Assembly: GCA_001829395.1 (NCBI GenBank)
Contig: MIBD01000080.1
Coordinates: forward strand, 8,148 to 13,239
Length of the DNA stretch: 5,092 nt
Origin: Spirochaetes bacterium GWF1_49_6
GTDB lineage: Bacteria; Spirochaetota; Brevinematia; Brevinematales; GWF1-51-8
Direction of reading: 5' to 3'
A program made the translations under genes and the position numbers. Every line of letters starts with the position of its first letter. Within the stretch, counting starts at the first letter, position 1. Positions 1 through 3,821 of the stretch are shown piece after piece. The notes beneath the pieces were generated by a model, which worked only from the letters and a program-made list of their open reading frames with translations, was not told the origin of the DNA and did not search any database.

Positions 1-440
1 ACTACCCTGAGCTTTTCCTCAACGGCGGCGAGTTCCGCAGCCTCATGGATTTTATCAGGAAACGTTATACCGATAAGAAGCAAAGCCCGAAAGTATCGTT
101 CTGCGAGATAGGATACCTCGGCGATTACGAGCTCGAGGTGCGGAGCTTTTTCGCGCAGTGTTTCGCGGGTATTAATACCCTCACCGTGCTCGCCGACGGG
201 AGTATCACCGGATGCGCGGCGGTATCCTCCGACTTTACGCAAGGCAATATCCGTACGGACGATGTAATCGACGTGTGGGAGAACCGTTTTAAGGTGTTCC
301 GCGACCGGAGCTGGATGAAGCGGGGCGAGTGCGGCGAATGCGGGGTGTATCCCTACTGCCGCGGGGACGGTTTCCACTTATGGGAGAAAGGCGGCTTGAA
401 CCCCGCCGAGTGCAATTTCAAGCTGTTAAGCGGGGATTAG
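1..440 (+). CDS. Radical SAM/SPASM domain protein, C-terminal part (5' end outside the window)
   Basis: The reading frame is open from the left edge (first whole codon at base 3) to TAG at 438-440, so the ATG at 45 is internal and only the C-terminal ~145 residues are visible. The catalytic radical SAM CxxxCxxC barrel would lie upstream. What is seen is a SPASM-type auxiliary iron-sulfur domain: a Cys at 159-161, then LADGSITGC with a Cys at 213-215, then GNIRTDDVIDVWENRF, then CGECGVYPYC with Cys codons at 330, 339 and 357, and a last Cys at 411. In known SPASM proteins such cysteines bind auxiliary [4Fe-4S] clusters, and the enzymes commonly modify peptides or proteins. From memory the spacing and the GNI..VW.NRF block resemble the maturases of the 'rSAM/lipoprotein' type (TIGR04133-like), but this was not searched. 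No peptide substrate is visible. It converges on the Omp85-like gene with a 4-bp stop overlap. Confidence 0.85.
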   Translation, partial: YPELFLNGGEFRSLMDFIRKRYTDKKQSPKVSFCEIGYLGDYELEVRSFFAQCFAGINTLTVLADGSITGCAAVSSDFTQGNIRTDDVIDVWENRFKVFRDRSWMKRGECGECGVYPYCRGDGFHLWEKGGLNPAECNFKLLSGD

Positions 441-446
441 AATCCC
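433..446. repeat. Short palindrome centred on the overlapping convergent stop codons
   Basis: GGGATTAGAATCCC is a near-perfect inverted repeat spanning the stop codons of both convergent genes. It could form a 5-bp hairpin (GGGAT/ATCCC) with a 4-nt loop in either transcript. Neither strand has a U-tract after it, so it is not a canonical intrinsic terminator. Confidence 0.4.
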
Positions 447-1744
447 GACGTCCCCCAAAGAACCACGCGGCATTCACCGAAGCGGTTCCACCCGAAACAA
501 AACGTACCGTTCACCGCGAACGGGTCGTCGAGCGATACCCGCAGTCCGAATCCGTAGGCGTCCATCAGGGTGTTGTTTTCGAATAATGCATGGCCGTATG
601 GGGAGGATATCCCAATGTCGGTGAAGACGAACGCGTCAAGCTGGGTAGCGAACACGGGCGGCAGGAAGAATTCCACGATACGAATGCGGTACTCGAAGTT
701 AAAAAGGGCGTAGTTTTCCGCGAAGTACCGGTAGTACTCCTGCGGGGAACGTACCGACAGATCGAGAGTTCCCTTGAGGTCGAATTTTTCCTTATACGGC
801 AAAAGCCCTGTCGCGCCGCCGCCGGATATCTGGAAATTCACTGAGTGCTTCCATCCCGTCAATATCCGCTTAATCGCCAAAACCCCCTGAAAGCTGAATA
901 GCGTTTCATCGCGCTCTATCGGCAGAAACGCCTTCATCCGCAGGAGAAGGTATCCTCCCGAACGTATCGGGTCTTTTCCGTCACTGAAAGAATACTGGAT
1001 ATAGGGAGAAAGTACCATTTCGGTACGCTCCATCGCGCCGATAAACCCCGCCGGTATCGCATGATTAACCGATGGATGAATGATATGATGCAGGTTGATA
1101 TCGAACCCGGCGATCCAGTCGATAGGGAATTCCAGCCCGAACCTGGCGTTCAGATCGTATAGATGATAATTAGCGACCGGGGAAGGGGTAATCCCGTTAT
1201 TCTTATAGTATGCGGAAAGGGTGATATGGAACGGCGCGAACGCGAGGTATTTCATCTTGAATTCCGCCCCGATACGGTTATACCCCAGGTCGATGCGCAG
1301 ATCGAAAGGTTTCCCCGCGAGGTTATTCAGGATCAGCGAACCGTAGGCGAGGCCTCCCCCGATACGCACCTGTTTGGCTTCGGTGAGATAGATCAGAATA
1401 TGGCTGGTTTCCGGGTCGGTCTCGTCGGGAAGGATATTCGCTTCGACGGACGAGTAATACTTTGATGCGGTCAGGCGGGAAACCGTGCGTAATATCTGCC
1501 ACTTTAAAATATGGTCGTTATAGAACTTTCCGGGGGAAAACGAGATGAGGGTGATGACCGTGTAGGGATCGGTCAGGCATCCGGGGATTTTTTCTGGCAG
1601 GGTGTTTTTATTTGTCCAGACATACTCGAATTCGTTATTGATGACGATATGTACCGACCCCACATTGACCTTCGCGAATAACGGCGAGAACCCGATGAGG
1701 AAAAATATGATACTGTAATACACCGCGGTTCCCGTACGAGTCAT
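437..1744 (-). CDS. Small Omp85/BamA-superfamily outer-membrane protein with a single POTRA-like domain
   Basis: The protein has 435 residues. Residues 1-24 form a signal peptide (short polar start, hydrophobic SIIFFLIGFSPLFA, probable cleavage after Ala24). Residues ~27-123 look like one POTRA: FSPGKFYNDHILK, a helix ILRTVSRLTASKYYSSV, then a strand ILIYLTEAK. Residues ~124-435 are alternating aromatic/polar strands of a barrel (RIGGGLAYGSL, FDLRIDLGYNRIG, ALFNFEYRIRI, DAFVFTDIG), ending in Phe like many outer-membrane barrels. SVRSPQEYYRYF (330-341) sits where Omp85 proteins carry the loop-6 VRG(F/Y) motif, with Gly replaced by Ser. BamA usually has five POTRAs and about 800 residues, so this is not BamA. 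A transport or surface-antigen role is inference. The start is fixed: an in-frame TGA lies at 1751-1753, with GGTGAT five bases before the ATG. Confidence 0.8.
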   Translation of the reverse strand: MTRTGTAVYYSIIFFLIGFSPLFAKVNVGSVHIVINNEFEYVWTNKNTLPEKIPGCLTDPYTVITLISFSPGKFYNDHILKWQILRTVSRLTASKYYSSVEANILPDETDPETSHILIYLTEAKQVRIGGGLAYGSLILNNLAGKPFDLRIDLGYNRIGAEFKMKYLAFAPFHITLSAYYKNNGITPSPVANYHLYDLNARFGLEFPIDWIAGFDINLHHIIHPSVNHAIPAGFIGAMERTEMVLSPYIQYSFSDGKDPIRSGGYLLLRMKAFLPIERDETLFSFQGVLAIKRILTGWKHSVNFQISGGGATGLLPYKEKFDLKGTLDLSVRSPQEYYRYFAENYALFNFEYRIRIVEFFLPPVFATQLDAFVFTDIGISSPYGHALFENNTLMDAYGFGLRVSLDDPFAVNGTFCFGWNRFGECRVVLWGTSGF

Positions 1745-1749
1745 CCGGC

Positions 1750-1755
1750 ATCACC
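1750..1755 (-). promoter_or_regulatory. Ribosome binding site of the Omp85-like gene
   Basis: On the minus strand GGTGAT lies five bases before ATG 1744-1742 and matches the 3' half of the full Shine-Dalgarno complement (AAGGAGGTGATC). With the in-frame stop just upstream (1751-1753) it fixes the start. Confidence 0.6.
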
Positions 1756-1798
1756 CCGTCAGATATTTTTAACATTATCGATTTGGAAATCCGTAGAA

Positions 1799-1827
1799 TT
1801 GATTTTATTTGCAGGGTATTATATAAT
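1799..1827 (+). promoter_or_regulatory. Predicted sigma-70-type promoter for purC
   Basis: TTGATT (1799-1804, 4/6 to TTGACA), a 17-bp spacer and a perfect TATAAT (1822-1827). The start site would be near 1834, about 24 nt before ATG 1858. This places the upstream in-frame ATG at 1783 outside the transcript and supports the shorter purC. Confidence 0.7.
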
Positions 1828-1846
1828 ACTTCTTTAAAAACCTCAA
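1818..1846 (-). promoter_or_regulatory. Predicted sigma-70-type promoter for the Omp85-like gene
   Basis: On the minus strand TTGAGG (1846-1841, 4/6 to TTGACA) is followed by a 17-bp spacer and a perfect TATAAT (1823-1818). Transcription would start near 1811, giving a leader of about 67 nt before ATG 1744. The -10 shares the palindrome TATTATATAATA (1817-1828) with the purC promoter. Confidence 0.6.
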
Positions 1847-1847
1847 T

Positions 1848-1854
1848 GAGGGAG
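1848..1854 (+). promoter_or_regulatory. Ribosome binding site deciding the purC start
   Basis: GAGGGAG ends three bases before ATG 1858; counting only GAGGG, the spacing is five. No comparable site precedes the in-frame ATG at 1783. Confidence 0.7.
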
Positions 1855-1857
1855 ATT

Positions 1858-2736
1858 ATGAACGCCATTACCACCACAAATATCAAGGAGCTGAAAAAAT
1901 TATTCAGCGGGAAAGTGCGTGATATTTATGAGATCGACCCCGACCAGTGGCTGATTGTGACCACCGACCGGATATCCGCGTTCGACGTCGTGTTTAACGA
2001 GGGTATCCCCGGTAAAGGCAGGGTGCTGAACCGGATATCCAATAAATGGTTCTCGAAGATGACGATGCTCCCGAACCACCTGATCAGCACGAACCCTGCG
2101 AACGAACTCCCGTATCTGGCGAATTATCCCGGCATCGCGGAACGCTCCGTGATAGTGAAGAAGGTGAACCGCCTCCCAGTGGAATGCGTCGTACGCGGCC
2201 ACCTTTTCGGAAGCGTCTACAGCGAGTATAAAGCAGGCGGGACTGCCGGAGGACTGCTGCTCCCGTCGGGCCTCAAGCTCGCGCAGGAACTCCCCGAACC
2301 GATATTTACCCCCGCCGATAAGGCGGAATCAGGGCATGACGAGAATATCGACCATGACAGGTTCTTCGAGGTGGTCGGCGAAAAGACCGGCAGACAGATC
2401 ATTGATTACGCGATCGCGATATACATCAAAGCCCGCGATATTATGAAAGGCCTCGGGATCATCCTTGCGGACACCAAGTTCGAGTTCGGTATCGATAAGG
2501 ACGGGACTTTGATACTGGTGGACGAGGTACTGACGCCCGATTCGTCACGTTATTGGGACGGCGATTCGTTCAAGGTAGGCGAAAGCCCCCGGAGCTACGA
2601 TAAGCAGTTCCTGCGGGATTACCTGAACACTCTGAAATGGGACAAGACTCCGCCGCCGCCGCCGCTCCCATCGGAGATTATTGACAAAACCCGCGAGAAA
2701 TACCTGAGTATACTGAATACGATTGAAAAAATATAA
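1858..2736 (+). CDS. purC: Phosphoribosylaminoimidazole-succinocarboxamide synthase (SAICAR synthetase)
   Basis: It catalyses the ATP-dependent joining of CAIR and aspartate to give SAICAR in de novo purine synthesis, in the cytosol. The 292-residue protein fits the longer (yeast ADE1-like) form of the family. Visible motifs, numbered from ATG 1858, are GKVRDIY at 18-24 (nucleotide-binding N-lobe), TTDRISAFD, VVRGHLFGS at 111-119 (first SAICAR synthetase signature), GHDENI near 159-164, LADTKFEFG at 203-211 (second signature) and DEVLTPDSSRYW at 222-233. No key motif is missing. A run of five prolines lies near 265-269; proline runs can stall ribosomes, so EF-P help is possible. The frame is open back to an ATG at 1783, but that lies upstream of the predicted promoter and has no ribosome site, so 1858 is chosen. 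The RDD gene follows after 9 bp. Confidence 0.97.
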   Translation: MNAITTTNIKELKKLFSGKVRDIYEIDPDQWLIVTTDRISAFDVVFNEGIPGKGRVLNRISNKWFSKMTMLPNHLISTNPANELPYLANYPGIAERSVIVKKVNRLPVECVVRGHLFGSVYSEYKAGGTAGGLLLPSGLKLAQELPEPIFTPADKAESGHDENIDHDRFFEVVGEKTGRQIIDYAIAIYIKARDIMKGLGIILADTKFEFGIDKDGTLILVDEVLTPDSSRYWDGDSFKVGESPRSYDKQFLRDYLNTLKWDKTPPPPPLPSEIIDKTREKYLSILNTIEKI

Positions 2737-2745
2737 GAGATATCA

Positions 2746-3327
2746 ATGAACATGAACGAACAACCCGTGGAAAGCCCGGTAAAAGATAACCAGCCCATTC
2801 TGCTGCATTTCGCCCCCGTATGGAAGCGTATCTTAGCTTATATAGTCGATATGGCGTTCCTGAAGACGATAGAAATCACGATGATATGGATTGTCTTTTC
2901 CAACGAAATCAACGCGATTTACGAGATGAAGGGCACGTTCGAACAGCAATACCAGTTGATGACGAATTTCTTCATGGGGCACTCCGATCTTCTGCTGATC
3001 GCGATGATTATAGTCGAGGCGTCCTATTTTGTGCTCATGTGGTTCGGCGGGAATCAGACGCTGGGTATGAAGCTCTTAAAAATCGCGGTTATCGACGCGT
3101 CGAACCGGAAACTCAATATACTGATGTGCATTCTGCGGTATTTCCTGCTCTTTCTGGCGGGGCAGTTATTATACATTCCCCTGATCTTCGTCGTCAATCC
3201 AGTCTATCACCAGCGAATCCATGACTTCCTCACCGGTACGGTCGTAGTAGAGGTCCCGAAGCACGAAGACCTTGAGAAGGAGATGTCCGAAGAGGAAAAA
3301 AAGGCAATGGATGAGATACCCGATTAA
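2746..3327 (+). CDS. RDD-family integral membrane protein
   Basis: The 193-residue protein has RDD-family hallmarks. R28 and D35 lie in KRILAYIVDM. GNQTLGMKLLKIAVID (102-117) matches the family's G..G.kll.i.vvd stretch, R131 opens the later helix, and QRIHDFLTGTVVVE (156-169) supplies the conserved H-D before the last strand. Probable membrane segments are about 29-52, 82-100 and 126-150. The C-terminal tail (~174-193) is rich in Glu, Lys and Asp and probably cytosolic. Family members are mostly uncharacterised; some are linked to transport or ion exchange, and no substrate can be named here. It starts 9 bp after purC with only a weak AAGAGA ribosome site and no visible promoter, so it is probably cotranscribed and perhaps translationally coupled. 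A second ATG at 2752 is an alternative start. Its TAA overlaps the stop of the convergent J-domain gene. Confidence 0.85.
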   Translation: MNMNEQPVESPVKDNQPILLHFAPVWKRILAYIVDMAFLKTIEITMIWIVFSNEINAIYEMKGTFEQQYQLMTNFFMGHSDLLLIAMIIVEASYFVLMWFGGNQTLGMKLLKIAVIDASNRKLNILMCILRYFLLFLAGQLLYIPLIFVVNPVYHQRIHDFLTGTVVVEVPKHEDLEKEMSEEEKKAMDEIPD

Positions 3328-3340
3328 TCGGTTTTCTTCT
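3320..3340 (+). terminator. Weak candidate terminator at the end of the purC-RDD unit
   Basis: The perfect 12-bp palindrome CCGATTAATCGG (3320-3331) covers the overlapping stop codons of the RDD and J-domain genes and is followed on the plus strand by TTTTCTTCTT. The usable stem is only about 4-5 bp, so termination would be weak. Confidence 0.35.
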
Positions 3341-3626
3341 TGTAAATATCCTGATAGAAACGTTTATGCATCACCGCCTCGTCCACCTGCGTGTAAAATT
3401 CCTTCTCCGAGAAGTCGATACGGTAGTTCTCGCAGTATGTCCTGAGGATATCGTAGGCCTTGTTGAGTTTGGCGGTTTCCCCGGCGGCGGTTTCCGGGGA
3501 AAGCTCCGACGAATCGGGGTGGACCTGCTTGACCGTGTCCTTATAAATCTTTTTAATCTTCTTATAAGTCGTCGGAATCGATATTCCGAGTACTTCTTTC
3601 GCCCATCTAAAATCATCGTAATTCAT
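3324..3626 (-). CDS. Small J-domain (DnaJ-like) protein
   Basis: The 100-residue protein is almost entirely a J domain. DFRWAKEVLGI is helix I, YKKIKKIYKDTVKQ a basic helix II, the diagnostic HPD tripeptide is at residues 36-38, and LNKAYDILRTY is helix III, followed by a charged tail of about 30 residues. The HPD loop in known J-proteins stimulates the ATPase of an Hsp70 (DnaK) partner. The Gly/Phe-rich, zinc-finger and substrate-binding domains of true DnaJ are absent, so it is a stand-alone co-chaperone whose client is unknown. ATG 3626-3624 is chosen because AGGGA lies seven bases upstream and the J domain begins right after it. The frame stays open to a GTG at 3749, but those 41 extra residues come from AT-rich DNA containing another predicted element. 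No convincing promoter of its own was found. Its stop overlaps that of the RDD gene by 4 bp. Confidence 0.85.
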   Translation of the reverse strand: MNYDDFRWAKEVLGISIPTTYKKIKKIYKDTVKQVHPDSSELSPETAAGETAKLNKAYDILRTYCENYRIDFSEKEFYTQVDEAVMHKRFYQDIYKKKTD

Positions 3627-3633
3627 AATTAGT

Positions 3634-3638
3634 TCCCT
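3634..3638 (-). promoter_or_regulatory. Ribosome binding site deciding the J-domain protein start
   Basis: AGGGA on the minus strand, seven bases before ATG 3626. It supports the 100-residue product over the GTG at 3749, which has GGAG directly against it with no spacing. Confidence 0.5.
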
Positions 3639-3692
3639 ATATTGTGGTATTTTTGTTATATATTGGTTGCAAAAATAAAATTTTGAAAAATC

Positions 3693-3721
3693 TTGACATA
3701 ACGCGTAATATTGCGTAATAT
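3693..3721 (+). promoter_or_regulatory. Strong predicted promoter facing the phosphatase 3' end, reading into a structured RNA
   Basis: The consensus -35 TTGACA (3693-3698), an exact 17-bp spacer and a TAATAT -10 (3716-3721, 4/6) lie on the plus strand between two minus-strand genes. The start would be near 3728, just before the long hairpin. There is no plus-strand coding frame to serve, which suggests an RNA gene. Confidence 0.6.
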
Positions 3722-3722
3722 T
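3703..3722 (+). repeat. Perfect tandem 10-bp direct repeat inside the promoter
   Basis: GCGTAATATT occurs twice back to back (3703-3712 and 3713-3722). The second copy contains the -10. The period is one DNA helical turn, so a regulator could contact both copies on one face. Confidence 0.8.
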
Positions 3723-3727
3723 ATTGT

Positions 3728-3821
3728 GCAAACGAAAACGATATCGCACCTCCGCTAGTAGGCGGGTTCGTAAAGGATCCGTCTACTAGTACTATATCGG
3801 TTTTCGTTTTTCTTGTTTTTT
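3728..3821 (+). ncRNA. Candidate ~90-nt small RNA with an anti-Shine-Dalgarno internal loop
   Basis: An RNA starting about seven bases after the -10 at 3716-3721 would fold into one long two-part hairpin. The outer stem is 3730-3744 with 3794-3809 (15 pairs, one bulged G near 3799). The inner stem is 3755-3768 with 3776-3789 (14 pairs including three G-U), closed by the loop CGUAAAG. Between the stems the 5' side holds ten unpaired bases (3745-3754) containing CACCUCC, and the 3' side holds UACU. CACCUCC equals the anti-Shine-Dalgarno end of 16S rRNA; some known sRNAs use C-rich loops of this type to mask ribosome sites of target mRNAs. The RNA overlaps the last codons of the phosphatase gene in antisense. 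No known RNA family was recognised. It could instead be a palindromic mobile repeat or an intercistronic hairpin of the minus-strand transcript. Confidence 0.5.
3730..3821 (+). terminator. Intrinsic terminator-like 3' end of the candidate small RNA
   Basis: The outer stem closes with G3734-C3805 and C3733-G3806 and is followed on the plus strand by TTTTTCTTGTTTTTT (3807-3821), 13 of 15 being T. In the minus direction the bases after the stem are GCACAATAATATT, a poor tail, so the structure reads better as a plus-strand terminator. Caution: the T-tract is also the complement of lysine codons of the phosphatase. Confidence 0.5.

Noticed and set aside
1163..1465. Plus-strand open frames inside the Omp85-like gene, and similar frames inside purC, RDD, J-domain and phosphatase genes
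   Set aside because: They lie wholly within better-supported genes, show no recognisable domain and have no ribosome site worth noting.
1774..1779. GATAAT as a separate -10 for the Omp85-like gene on the minus strand
   Set aside because: No acceptable -35 at 16-18 bp upstream; the TTGAGG/TATAAT pair at 1818-1846 is better.
1783..1857. Longer purC start at ATG 1783 giving 317 residues
   Set aside because: It overlaps the predicted -35/-10, has no ribosome site, and the extra 25 residues lie before the conserved N-terminus; ATG 1858 has GAGGGAG.
1745..1857. Purine riboswitch or PurR operator upstream of purC
   Set aside because: The predicted leader is only about 24 nt, too short for an aptamer, and no clear purine-repressor palindrome was seen.
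3627..3749. Longer J-domain protein from GTG 3749 (141 residues)
   Set aside because: GGAG is directly adjacent to the GTG with no spacing, and the extra residues come from AT-rich noncoding-looking DNA with the tandem repeat and promoter. The J domain is complete from ATG 3626.
3747..3753. GGAGGTG on the minus strand as a ribosome binding site
   Set aside because: No ATG, GTG or TTG lies 5-9 bases downstream; the first in-frame TTG is about 15 bases away.
3730..3809. Hairpin as intrinsic terminator of the minus-strand phosphatase gene
   Set aside because: On the minus strand the stem is followed by GCACAATAATATT rather than a U-tract. The plus-strand side has the U-rich tail. A processing or stabilising role in the minus transcript remains possible.
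3728..3821. Integron attC site or MITE as explanation of the long hairpin
   Set aside because: The ends do not fit the RYYYAAC/GTTRRRY attC pattern and no target-site duplication is visible. A palindromic mobile repeat cannot be fully excluded without a genome search.
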